Notes under the pieces: model-generated
What the model was told of the DNA's origin: nothing
The model's database searches: none
Seen by the model: only the letters and a program-made list of their open reading frames with translations
Position numbers and translations under genes: made by a program
Part shown: in pieces, positions 35,174 to 47,174 of the stretch
Position numbering within the stretch: the stretch's first letter is position 1
Layout: each line of letters opens with the position of its first letter
Assembly: GCF_000208745.1 (NCBI RefSeq)
Contig: NC_030856.1
Location: 14,809,351 to 14,873,350 of the forward strand
DNA from: Theobroma cacao
Lineage: Eukaryota; Streptophyta; Magnoliopsida; Malvales; Malvaceae
DNA length: 64,000 nt
Direction of reading: 5' to 3'

Positions 35174-36524
35174 CTTGTTGGTCCCAAAGATGCGTGTTAG
35201 AGGGGGGTGAATAGCACTTTCTGAATGTCACTAAACTTAACTTCTAATTAGAAGCTAGTTAAAGGTCAATGATGAGAAGTTAAAAGCCTGATGAAAGAAA
35301 GATTTAAAGAAGAGTGAAATGAAAAATAAAAGAGGGTAGACAATGCACAAAGATTTACAGTAGTTCGATTTCTTTGACTTACATCCAATACCTTGATCTT
35401 CTAATCAAGGATTTTCAAACCAAATCACTAGAATGGGTGGAATTCCCAAGCTTTCACTAAGCTTTTACAATGGCTTTTCGCAGGCTCAGCCACAGCCTTT
35501 AATAATGGTTTTTCCTGAGATCAGCCAAAACCCAAAACTAACTTTTCTAAGGCTAAGTTAGAACCTACAACAACAACTAAGCTAAACCAAGCTTGATTAA
35601 TCCTTTTAGAGTGCCTCACATTATCACAACCTGATTTTCGGGCCATGACCTACGCATGGACTCAATGGACATAGTCCACTAAGCCCAAGCAAGCCTATTT
35701 ATATAATCCTGCTCATCATCCTATTAACTATTCTTTCATTTACATCTCATAATCTCAACCCTTAAGTACTTTAATAGTAAGTTATAACAATCAAAAATTG
35801 CATTTATATTAGCCCAAAATAACATTAACCATTGCCACACATGCTGGCTTTACCAATCAAAATATACATATATGGTTTAAGGCATACATCTTAGTACTTT
35901 ACATCACATATATGTATTTACAAACAAAAATGACTCTGGGCTTCTATTGGAGTAACCGAGGTGAAAGTGCGACTACAGAATGCCAAAATAGCTACTAAGG
36001 AGATGAAACTACGTGCACACCTCGACTTAGGTTCCAACTGCCTCTTGATATGAAAACATGAGGTTGAAAATAGTGAGTACAAACTCAGTAAGTGAACGTA
36101 AGAAGGGAACAAGCAACGATAAGCAAAGTTGATAATCACGATGCATTTATTTGAAAACAATGCAATTCAGTTCAAGTTTTTATTAAAATCCCTCCATTAA
36201 ACCCCTGGTTATTAAATCATTTAATGATGAAGGAACCACATTCAGCATGAAATTGGAAAGAGAGGAAATTCCCAGCAATCATCCGAACAAGGTAGCATAA
36301 TAGACAGATTATCGATGTAGTGAGAATGAATTTTCACTGCAGTGAACTTCGGGCACAAATCATCAACAAACGAGGGTTTTACTTAATTGCACGAGGGTTT
36401 CGCGTTAGAACCCTTCATCTCCAACTAAATTAATTAATCCCTTGACATTGGAAATCCATGATCAACCATGATGTTAAAGAAGTGGAAAATATGGCAAAAA
36501 CCAACAAGGTAGCATGTAGGACAG

Positions 36525-36675
36525 AAAGTTTCTCACTGTAGCGAGATTTAGGCGGTAAAACAGAATGTTTCTCGCTGCAGCGAGAATTCATTCTCGTTGC
36601 AGCGAGTTGCAGGTAACAAAAACAGAATGTTTCTCGCTACAACGAGAAAGCATTCTCTCTGCAACGAGAAGCAGG
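36525..36675. repeat. Array of TCTCGCTGCAGCGAGA palindromes
   Basis: Five to six variants lie in 150 bases, each centred on a CTGCAG-like core and set in pairs about 20-25 bases apart. Further single variants occur at 36310-36345. The same palindrome type occurs near 30091-30128 in the sister LTR. Confidence 0.85.
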
Positions 36676-36862
36676 GCACTTAAATAAAGAGGGAGCTCCT
36701 TTGCACTAAACATCCATTGGTGCTGCAATAAAATCAATTTGCAAGTAAATGGAAATTTTCAAGATTCATCATGCCATACAATCACATATTATAATCATGG
36801 TCTTTCTATTGCATATACATATACGTAAACATATATAAATTCGTATACCACCCCATCTCAGC

Positions 36863-37016
36863 CAGCTCATGTGCATCCCCCAACATCGTGCACATAGCTA
36901 GAGTCATCGCGTGCATCCCCCCACATCGTGCATAGGTACAGACATCGTGTGCTCCCCTACATCGCGCACAGTTAATGCCATCGTGTGCATTCCCCCCACA
37001 TCGTGCACACTGTCAA
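36863..37016. repeat. Minisatellite, about 4 copies of 40-45 bp
   Basis: The unit is 'tcatcgtgtgcatccccccacatcgtgcacatagctag' with variation. It is homologous to the 9-copy array at 30255-30648 in the sister solo LTR. Confidence 0.82.
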
Positions 37017-37115
37017 TATCACCATCCATCTCCCTCACCACCGTCATCACCGGCAAGTGCACACTCACCCTGCACATGCACGGTTGCATTTGTCACAGGT
37101 ACCATTTATGACATA

Positions 37116-37117
<2 letters not shown>

Positions 37118-37150
<33 letters not shown>

Positions 37151-37272
37151 NNNNNNNNNNNNNNNNNNNNNNNNNNNNNNNNNNNNNNNNNNNNNNNNNN
37201 NNNNNNNNNNNNNNNNNNNNNNNNNNNNNNNNNNNNNNNNNNNNNNNNNNNNNNNNNNNNNNTATATATATA
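37118..37272. repeat. TA microsatellite containing an assembly gap
   Basis: TA repeats run into 112 Ns (37151-37262) and continue after them. The gap size is unknown or estimated, and the reading frames across it are meaningless. Confidence 0.97.
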
Positions 37273-38902
37273 TCAACATTATACAAAAACATATGAATTC
37301 ATCACACTATCCATTTCATAACATAAAAACATTTCATAAAGGATTGTCCCGTGCAAGTTTTGAAGAAAGAACTAATAAAATGCTTTAGGGGATTCAATCA
37401 AACATACATGTGTATATCCCAAAACCTTTTTAATGCAAGTTCACTCACCGGTATTTGTTGAACCTTTAGTCAACTCTAACTTTCCTAATGGTCCAATTAG
37501 AGCTGAGAGGCCTCATTGGAACCTATCATGCACAAAACATCACAGCCAATTCAATTTACATTAAAATCGCTCCAAAAGTTGTTTCCAAAATCAAGCTTCA
37601 ATAGCCCTTCCTATCTAAATTCCAATTACCATTTGATTGGCTATTAAGTTTCTCTTCTTTTGTAACACTAGAAATAGATAAAGAACTTCAGCAATAACAT
37701 AACTCATAACTTCAATTACTAGCCATTATCAACAACTTAAAACCAATCCTAATTCATCACTCACCTTGGTGGATTGTAATGAAATTCCTTCCCAAGAATC
37801 CTCAAGCTAGCATGAAATCTCTCTCTCTCTACACAGTTTAGCTGGTGAGAGAAAGTATTAAAGATTAAGGTTTGTTTAAGGAGAGGGAGTAAAAAAGTAT
37901 GAAAAACCCTACAACAGGGTGTGTAAAGCACGAAAATTGAGGCTAGTTTGAGAGAGTGATGGAAGCTTGAGAGAAGCTTTCATGGAAGTGGAGAGAAACA
38001 TGAGATGAGAGGAAGAAGAAGAAAAAGTTGCTGGAGAAATGAAGAAGTTGTTGGAAAAAATAAGATCTTTATAGTTAAAGTTTATCCAACTTTACTTAAT
38101 TATTGAAATGCCCTTAACAAGGCCACTTGTCTTCCTCCCTTCCCATTTGTAATCTTTTCACTCTTTTAACACAAAGACAAGGTCCATAATAGTTTAAAAG
38201 TACTCGAGTTCACAAAACTTAAAATCTTTGACTCGAGGTGCAAAATGACCATTTTGCCTCTATTGTGAAAATTATTATCACTTCTAGTTTTCTTCGTGTT
38301 TCCATCATTATATATCATTCATTCGGTCCTTATGCCCATTTAAACCTTAAAAATATTAGAAAACCTTCTTTTGGGAACTTATTAGAGGAAATAACGAAAT
38401 TACCTTTAATCCGTGTTATCGCGTCAACTTTTAATTACGAGTCTATAGAGGTCAAGGTCTCACACATACACTCTAAGCAATCAAGGAGTACATATATGAA
38501 GAAGTACCTATGATCACTAACCTGATTTGAATGGTACAAGATGAAGTGATAAAACTCTATTACAAAGATTGGAGTGAAATGTAAGAAGGATTGGGAGAAT
38601 TTTTGTTATTTTTGAGCTCTTTTTGTTCTAAAAAGCATCTCTTACTCTTCTTAGTCATTGGAGATGTCTTTTATACTTGAAAAATTAACTCTGATGGATG
38701 TTGATAGCTTTAAACCATTGAAAACAGTTTAGAGTTTATTCTAGCCGTTAGTTTGTCTTTAGACATTCAAATTCAAATTCGTAGACAGTGAGCTTTAAGC
38801 TGGCTAACCATTCTTCTTAATCGATTGAGTATTCTCTATCTCGCAATCAAATTTTTGACAGTGAGCTTTTAGCTGGCTACCCGTATTTCTTAGTCAATTA
38901 AG

Positions 38903-39964
38903 TGTTGGCTCCATTAGTTTTTGATGATAATAGAACATTCTCATTCATTTGTGTCTAATACCTTTACTTGATTGTGCAGGAAAATTAATATATGAAATTA
39001 ATCATTTAACTCCTCAAAGAGTATATCAAAAGAAAAAGAAGAATAAAACTAACAAGATGTAACTATCTAATAAGGAGGAAGCATATTGGTGAAACAAGGA
39101 AGAATATTGGTTGACCAAGTTTCAAATTGGAAGAATGGCGGGTTGAAGAGTTTGAGAAACAGAATCAACTTAGTCGACCAAGTCAGTCGACTAACTGCTC
39201 TCTGCCAGAATCTGTAACCTGAAACAGAACTAACTTAGTCGACCAAGTAAGTCGACTAAGAGCTTTCTGTCTACAATTTGAACTAGAGCACTATAAGATA
39301 GATTAACGACTATAACTCATCCTCAATTGTTTCCAATGGTCATAAACTGTCAAACTGCCATCAGAGTTACATCTCCAAGTATAAAAAGGTCTTCCAACAA
39401 TTAGAAACAAGTATTTTAGAAGCCTTAAATGAGATTTAAGCTATAGAAAGTTAAAAAACTAGAAAAGCTTCACTGCACTTGTCTACACTTAAACGCCTAC
39501 TCTTTGTATTTATATTTAGCACTCAATCTTGTACCAATCAGATCAACCAGTGATCATAGGTACCTTCTTTTACTACTTGTCTTGTATTCTTAGAGTGAGG
39601 GAGTCACTCTAAGGGGTTGTTCAAGCTTGGGGTAGCTTGATTGTTGAAGGTTATGGTTGAGCCTTGGAAAACCACTTTAGGTTTTAGTTGAGCCCGTGAA
39701 AAACTAGTATAAAAGGTTTTGGCTAAGTCTGGTAAAAGCCATTGTAAAGCTTGTGAATTTCACCGGTGTTTAGTGAATTTGTGGGAAAATCCTTGGTTGG
39801 ATAATCAAGGTAGTGGATGTAGTTCTTAGACCGAACCACTCTAAATTGTTGTGCATCTTATACTCTGTTTTTATTTTCTTAAGTTCTGAAAATTAGTTTC
39901 CAATATTGTTAAGAGACAATTTGTGCTATTCACCCCCCTCTAGCACATATTATAAGGACCAACA
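38903..39964 (+). repeat. 5' LTR of element C
   Basis: TGTTGGCTCC to GGACCAACA, 1062 bp. It holds paired palindromes CTTAGTCGACCAAGT / AGTCGACTAA near 39167-39200 and 39230-39262. It also holds a TATA box in AAGTATAAAAAGG (39378-39390) and the 'cttagagtgagggagtcactctaag' hairpin near 39590-39620. That hairpin lies downstream of the likely start site, so it would be in the transcript. Confidence 0.93.
39380..39389 (+). promoter_or_regulatory. LTR TATA box of element C
   Basis: TATAAAAAGG occurs in the same place in every LTR of this family (near 20440 and 48470 as well), about 200 bases after the palindrome array. It is the likely Pol II promoter of the genomic transcript. Confidence 0.6.
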
Positions 39965-39965
39965 A

Positions 39966-39978
39966 TTGATATCAAAGC
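39966..39978 (+). other. Primer binding site of element C
   Basis: TTGATATCAAAGC follows the LTR. It is the initiator-Met tRNA site TTGGTATCAGAGC with two changes. Confidence 0.75.
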
Positions 39979-40022
39979 TTGTTCCCTGTTATTAAGGCTT
40001 AACATTCTTAGAGAGGATCCAT

Positions 40023-41617
40023 ATGGCTTTTCAAAAATCAGTAGTGGCTGAAGGACAATCAACAAACAGACCACCTCTGTTTAATGGCTTTAATTACCCT
40101 TATTGGAGCATTAGAATGTCAATTTACATTAGAGCTATAGACTATGAAATGTGGGACATCATAACTGATGGACCCTTTATGCCCTCAACCGTGAATGTGG
40201 TGACAAATGAGTTGATGCCCAAGGCAAGGTCTGAATGGACTGAAGCTGAAACTAAGAAAGTTCAAATAAACTTTAAGGCTATCAACACATTGCATTGTGC
40301 ATTAACCTCTACTGAACTTAACAAAGTCTCAAGTTGTACAATAGCTAAACAAGTGTGAGAAAAACTTAGAATAATCCATAAAGGGACTTCTCAAGTAAAA
40401 GAGTCCAAAATTACTCTCTTAACATATAGTTATGAAATGTTCAAAATAGAGCCTGGTGAAGACATCACCAACATGTTTGATAGGTTTACAAACATCATAA
40501 ATAAATTAAGTCAGCTAGGCAAGCCTATCCCTAAACATGAATTAGTTAAGAGACTGCTTAGAAGCCTACCAAAATCTTGGAAGCCAAAAGTAACTGCCAT
40601 TTGAGAGGCTAAAGATCTGAACATCATCACACTTGATGAGATTTGTGGTTCTCTTCTTACTCATGAGCTGGAGCTTAAGGAAGAAGAAGAAGAAGACCGA
40701 AGGGACACAAAGGAAAAGAAAAAGAGTATTGCACTTAAAGCCAGCATCCTTGAAGAAGAGCTAGAAGAGTTTTCCTGTGATGATGATGAAGAATTAGCTC
40801 TGGTTGCAAGAAAATTCATAAAGCTAATAAGCAGAAGAAACCAAAGGCTAGCTAGAAGAGGTTTCAGGAAAGACCAAGGTTCCTCGTGGAAAAAAAGAAA
40901 CAAAATTGACTCCAACAAAAAGGAGGAGCTCATCTACTATGAGTGCAAGAAACCTAGTCACTTCAAGTCCGAGTGTCCATTGCTGAAGGATGAAACTCCC
41001 AAGAAAAATAAGAAATCCAAGAAAGCAATGGTGGCAGCTGCATGGTTGGATAGTGACACATTAAGCTCTAAAACTGATGATGAAAAATCTGAAAAAAGAG
41101 CAAACATCTATTTAATAGCACAAGAGGATGAAACAGAGGTATCCTCATCCCCCTGCATTAATTCTTATGATGATTTACAAGATGAGTATGAATGCCTTTA
41201 TGATGAATTTGAAAAACTTTTTTCAAAACACAAATCATTAAAGAAAAAGGCTGCATCACTTGAAAATGATTTAGAATAAATCAAACAAGAATTTACTTAT
41301 GTTTTGAGCAAAGAAATATTTTGCAAGTTGAGTTAGAATACTCAAAAACAGACTTTAAGGTTTTAAAACAAGAGCTGAAAAATAAGTCTGAAGCTTTGCA
41401 AATAATTCTTGATGAAAACACAGCTCTTAAATGTTTGAAAAATGAATTTTCAAAAAGAGATGTATCCCACAATAAAAATTCAGCTAAAGCATTACCTAGA
41501 TGTTATAATTGTGGTAAACATGGTCATTTATCATATGACTGTTTTAAGAAAAGAAGAGTGCAGAAAGTGAAGAAAATCTGGGTTCCTAAGGGATCCTTTG
41601 TTGCAACTAACACTTAA
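40023..41617 (+). pseudogene. gag of element C, interrupted by stops
   Basis: The reading MAFQKSVVAEGQSTNRPPLF starts the Copia gag. The core continues past a TGA at 40356, where QVWEKL would read Trp, and past other stops. The first zinc knuckle reads YYECKKPSHFKSEC near 40936 and has lost its first Cys. A second, CYNCGKHGHLSYDC near 41502, is intact. An acidic, Lys-rich stretch with coiled-coil character lies between them (40980-41460). The capsid protein as encoded would be truncated at residue 111. Confidence 0.88.
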
Positions 41618-41699
41618 GGACCCATCAAAGTATGGGTACCTATAAAGAAAAACTAAAATTCTATTTTATAGGTTGAGCTGAACTTAAAGGAGACATGTT

Positions 41700-44600
41700 C
41701 AAGAGCTCAACTTAAGAAGAAACAGCCTTGGTACTTGGACAGTGGCTGTTCACGGCACATGACAGGACATGAAATGCTATTTGCTCAGCTGGATAAGAGA
41801 AAGGGAGGAACCGTATCCTTTGGAGATGATTCAAAAGGCAGAATCCATGGTATAGGTACGGTTGGTAAGAATTCCCAAACTCAAATCAGTCATGTGTTGT
41901 TGGTTAAAGGATTAAAGCATAATTTACTAAGTATTAGTCAATTATGTGATAAAGAATTTAAAGTATGTTTTGATTCAACTAAGTGTGAAGTGATAGATAT
42001 GAGTACAAATAAAATCTCATTTATAGGAAATAGATTGAAGAATATGTATGTAATTTTTCTTGAAGATCTTGAAGTAAATAGTGAAGTATGCCTTGTTGCA
42101 AATGGTAAAAATGATAGCTGGTTATGGCATAGAAGATTAGGACATGTAAGTTTGCATACTATGTCAAAATTGATTAGAAAGAATTTAGTGGTTAGGCTAC
42201 CGGATTTAAAATTTGAAAATGATAGGATATGGGATGCTTGACAACTAGGAAAATAAGTTAGAACATCCTTTAAGACTAAGAAGATAGTGTCAACATCTAG
42301 ACCTCTTGAATTGTTACACATTGATCTATTTGGTCCAATAAGCACAACTAGCTTGGGAGGAAAATCTTATGGCTTTGTAATAGTTGATGACTATTCTAGA
42401 TATACTTGGGTGTATTTTCTTGCTCAAAAGAATGATGCTCTACCAGCGTTCTTAAGTCATTGTAAGAAAGTAAAAAATAAAAAAGGACTCGTTATAGTTA
42501 GCATAAGGAGTGATTATGGAGGAGAATTTGAAAATGATGAGTTTGAAAAGTTTAGCAATGAAAAGAGGTTGGATCACAATTTTTCTACATCTAGAACACC
42601 TCAGCAAAATGGAGTTATAGAAAGAAAAAATTGAACTTTAAAAGAAATGGCTAGGACTATATTATGTGAGAACAACTTACCTAAATATCTTTGGGCTGAG
42701 GCAGTAAATACAATAGCTTATATTCTTAATAGAGTCTCAATAAGACAATTGATTTCAAAGACTCCATATAAACTTTATAAAGGTAGGAAGCCAAATATTT
42801 CTCACCTTAGGAGTTTTAGCTGTAAATGCTTTGTATTGAACAATGAAAAATAGCCCCTACGAAAGTTTGATGCAAATAGTGATAAAGCAATATTTTTAGG
42901 ATATGCATTAAACTCAAAGGCTTATAGGGTTTTTAACAAAAGGACCTTAACCGTTAAAGAATCAATTCATGTAGTTTTTGATGAGTGAAATGCTTTATAA
43001 AAAGAAGTTCATGATGATGATGATGATGTAGAAATCCTAAAAAAACAAATGGAGGGAATGAACTTAGAGAACAACAAAAGTAATGGAGAAACCTCACCTA
43101 GAAGAGAAAATGAAACTCCACCTCTAGAAAATCTGCAAAGAGCAGAAAATTAGCATGATGATCTTTCAAAGAGTTGGAGATTTGTAAAAGACCACCCATA
43201 AGACCAAATAATAGGTGACATTTTACAAAGAGTTAAAACTAGAAAAGGAACAAGAGAAACTTGTGAGTTTTCAGCTTTTATATCTCAAATTGAACCTAAA
43301 AACTTTGAAAAAGCTGAAAAAGAGGAAAGTTGGATAATGGCCATGCAAGAAGAACTTGATCAATTCACAAGGAGTTGTGTATGGTCATTGGTACCTAGAC
43401 CTTCAAATCATCCTATTGTTGGTACAAAATGGGTATTTAGAAATAAGGTAGATGAGCAAGGAAATGTAGTTAGAAATAAAGCTAGGCTGGTAGCAAAAGA
43501 ATACAACCAAGAGGAAAGAATAGATTATGATGAAACCTTTGCTCCTGTTGCTAGGATTGAAGCCATAAGGTTGTTGCTAGCTTTTGCATGTTTCATGAAT
43601 TTTAAATTGTTCCAAGTGGATGTAAAAAGTGTATTCTTAAATGGATTAATTCAATAGGAAGTATATGTAGAACAACCACCTGGTTTTGAAGACTTTGAAA
43701 AATCTGATCATGTTTTCAAACTTTATAAAGCCTTGAATGGATTGAAACAAGCTCCTAGAGCTTGGTATTAGAGGCTTTCAAAATTTCTAGTTGAAAAAGG
43801 GTATAATAGAGGCAGCATCGATACTACATTGTTCATTAAGAGATATCTAAATGATTTAATTGTTGTGCAAATATATGTGGATGACATTATATTTGGTGCA
43901 ACTAATGAGGCTTTATGCAAGAATTTTGCTAAGGAAATGCAGGGTGAATTTGAGATGAGTATGATGGGAGAGTTGAGGTACTTCCTTGGTCTTCAAATTA
44001 AACAAAGTGAGGAAGGAATCTTCATCAACCAAGAAAAATGCACTCAAGATAAGCTCAAGAAATTTGATATGCTGAAGCTGAAATCAATTTCCACACTAAT
44101 GAGTCCATCCGCCAAACTCGACTTAGATGAAAAAGGCAAGGATATAGATCAAAAGCTCTATAGAGGTATGATCAACTCTCTTCTCTACTTAACAACAAGT
44201 AGACCAGATATTCAGTTTAGTGTGTGCTTGTGTGCTAGATTTCAGTCACAGCCTAAAAAAACACACCTAACAGCTGTTAAGAGAATTTTTAGATACCTCA
44301 TAGACACTTAAGGACTAGGAATATGGTACTCTAGAGACTCAACTCTTAGCTTAGTTGGATATTCATATGCTGACTTTGCTAGCAGCAGAACTGATAGAAA
44401 AAACACTAGTGGAACAGGCCAACCTTTAGGAAGGATGCTTGTGTCTTGGTCTAGCAAAAAGCAAAACTCAGTGGTACTATCTACAGCAGAGGCTGAATAT
44501 GTATCAATAGGTAGTTGTTGTGCACAAATCCTTTGGATCAAGCAACAATTAAAAGACTATGGAATAATTATGCATAATGTACCAATATATTGTGATAACA

Positions 44601-44824
44601 CAAGTGTAATCAATATATCAAAAAACCTTGTGCAGCACTCTAGGACAAAACACATTGAAATTAGACACCATTTTATTAGAGACCATGTAGTGAAAAATGA
44701 TATTATGATAGAAATTGTGAATACTTTACATCAATTAGTAGACATTTTTACCAAACTTCTGAGTGAAGATAGATTCTGTGAGATTAGAAGAAATTTAGGG
44801 ATGATTAGTGTGAAGGAATTATAG
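41700..44824 (+). pseudogene. pol of element C (protease, integrase, RT, RNase H)
   Basis: Domains in order: protease with WYLDSGCSRHMTG (about 41730), GAG-pre-integrase with LWHRRLGHVS (about 42124), integrase core with LHIDLFGP, IRSDYGGEFEND and NGVIERKN (42310-42630), RT from about 43330 with IYVDDIIFGATNE (about 43868), and RNase H with LSTAEAEYVS (about 44480), ending in LGMISVKEL. Stops occur near 42239, 42632, 42851, 43655, 43768 and 44309. The integrase CxxC is broken (WDA, stop). Most stops are one C-to-T or G-to-A step from the expected Gln, Trp or Arg codon. Confidence 0.93.
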
Positions 44825-45217
44825 GAAAACCTTTGGCTCACACACAAAAAACAGAATGCATTCAGTCCACTAAGGAAATCTTAGTCAACTAAGAGTGGTT
44901 TGACAACATTAAATAATAAGACTCAATGAGTTTAGAGAAAGAGGAGTAAAATGAGGTAAAATTTGGTTTATCGAGTGCAAAGAGAAAGAATAAATACTGC
45001 CAAAGGTAAATAACCAAAATTTTAGAGGGAATTTTGAAATTATAAAGAATGAAAGTAGGGCAGCTCTTAAGGGAAAGTGAACAATTTTTCTAAGAGATAA
45101 CCGCTGACAACCTCTCCTCTTCTCTCCCCTAAAACCCATTGCTCTAAAAACAAAAATCCAAATGTTACTGTTTGCCTTTAAAACTGACTCAAACCCTCAG
45201 AAATTTCTGGAACCAAA

Positions 45218-47174
45218 ATGGCTAAAAAATCTTAAAGTAAAGAGATATCAGAAAAGAAGAAAGGGAAAAGGCCAATGAAGGAAGGAACAGGAACAAAAAG
45301 TCTGAAGAATAAATAAAAAATCATGCTTGTTTCAGTGAAAGAAATATCCAAGAAACTAAGAAAAAAAAGCAGAAAACTGACAAGAAGAAAAAAATAGAAC
45401 CTTCACTCCACAAAGGTACCAGTTCTTTTTCCTCGAAGTTTAGGAATAAGTTGCATGAATATAGGTTCAAAAATATTGAGAATGCACCAATCTCCTGTGA
45501 AAAATTTATTGATTGGAAGAGTTTTGAGGAAAATATAGAAATCCAGGCTAGTTTATCCGAGTACTTTGATGAACTGAAACTAAAAGGTTACAGCACCTTT
45601 AAGAATAGGTCTTATAGTCCAAGTCTGGTTAAAGAATTCTATTATGGTATTGTTTTGAAAGGAAAGGAATTAATAGATTTTGATGATTATGATGAAGCTG
45701 GTTTGAATGTTTATTTGAATGGAAAGAATTTGTTGTGACTGTTGAAGATTTAGGAAACTTGCTGAAAATAGAATGCAAAGAAGGCGAGTATGAGCTCCTT
45801 GAAAAATATGATCCATCCTCATTGTGGGAGAACATCACTGGAAGGAAAGAAAAATATTCTTAAAAAAGCAATTAAGGGCTGATAACCAATCCTCATATTA
45901 GGATTTTACACTATTTTACAGTAGCCAACATTCAAGGTAGAAGTGGAAACCTTAGCTACATTAGCCTCCAAGACCTCTGGTTGATGGAGCATGCCTTCAA
46001 CGAGGTACCTCTGAATCTGGGAAGATTTATGATTGAAAAAATGAGAAGTGTCTGCAGACTTAATAAGGTTAATCTGCTGTATGGGAATGTAATTACATCC
46101 CTTGTGCAGAAGAAGAGAATATGGGCAAAGAGGTATGATATGGACCTGGTAAAAACTAGAGATCAAGCTATTTATTATGGGAGCTTGGTTAAAATGGGGT
46201 ATATACTCGATAGGGAAAGATTCATTAAGACCCTCAAGACTGGTCCAAGAAAAAAACACAACTTACCTATTCAACCTGAAGAAACCCCTTCCATATTCTC
46301 AAATGAAGTAATTTTTAATTTTCTCACGAGGATTGATAGAGAGCTGATTGACCAAGGAGAAAAGATACAAAAAATTGAAGAGAAAATCACTGAGTTAGAA
46401 AACAAGCTGAAGGAGAAGGAAAGCATTCCATTTGAACCTGTGGCTGCAGACAACTCTGCAACATCTAGCACTACACTAGCACAGCAAGGTGCTGAAGGTT
46501 CAGTTGAGCCAGCAGAAAAATCTGCTTCTCATGTTGAAAGTTCTGGCATTTAAGCTGAAGGTTCCACCTATAAGTCTGCTAGTCCTATTCTGCAAACTGA
46601 GGACTCTCCTCAAGGGGTTGATCGGCTAGCCAAGACATCCTCTCCTGAACCTCAAAGCAAAAATGATTCAGAATAAGCGACAGAAGTGGTTGGTTCAGAG
46701 ACAAAGAAACAGCAAACCTCTCCTCCAAATTCAGAGGAAGTTTTTATTATGGATATCTTTCACCAAATGGTTAAGGAGGGACAAGCTGAAAAAGACACTG
46801 CTAGGACAGAAACTCAAAAGGATGGTGAAGATGTAAGAAAAGGAAAGAAACCTGCATCAGCTACCAGAGTAAGGGCAAAAGCAGGAAAAGCCAAAGCCAC
46901 TGCAGCACCACCAACTGAGGCAAAACCACCAACCAAAGGCAGAAAGACTATGGCAACTAAGACAACTTTTCTCAAAAGAAGAAAGTCTTCTAGGTTGGCA
47001 GAGAGATCCAGACCAATTTCAGCCTTTTTTCCTCAAAGTCCAATCTTTATCTCAGACAAGTCCTCACCAGAACCTTCCCTTAGACAATCATCACCTCTCC
47101 GAGAGCCCTCTCCTTTTCCTCTAAACCCTTTCTATGACATTGAATCCTCACCTTCTGACAGATCAGATGAATAG
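45218..47174 (+). pseudogene. Second ORF of element C in the envelope position
   Basis: It starts with ATG at 45218 and has several stops. The main readable parts are 45451-45738, 45981-46553 and 46686-47174. The first has FIDWKSFEENIEIQ and RSYSPSLVKEFYYGI, resembling the family called 'putative plant transposon protein'. The second ends in a coiled coil (KIQKIEEKITELENKLKEKE) and an Ala/Ser/Glu-rich tail. The third is Lys/Pro/Ser-rich and looks disordered. SIRE-type elements carry an ORF here that has been called envelope-like. No convincing signal peptide or membrane segment is visible, which speaks against a true envelope role. Confidence 0.78.

Larger units (their letters stand above)
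35622..38462 (-). mobile_element. Long solo LTR, Gypsy-like, 2.84 kb
   Basis: It runs from TATCACAACC (TG changed to TA) to CAAGGTCTCA, with CACAT duplicated at 35617-35621 and 38463-38467. It is a sister of the LTR at 29435-31994: the same opening, the same minisatellite and the same end block GCAAAATGACCATTTTGCC near 38239. It carries a TCTCGCTGCAGCGAGA palindrome array at 36525-36670. A TA microsatellite with an assembly gap lies inside. No coding domain is present. Confidence 0.88.

Noticed and set aside
36904..37388. Frames crossing the N gap
   Set aside because: They include unknown bases and TA repeats, so nothing can be concluded.
45218..47174. A true retroviral envelope gene
   Set aside because: The position fits SIRE-type elements, but no signal peptide, membrane anchor or cleavage site is visible and the frame is broken. 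It is kept only as an unassigned second ORF.
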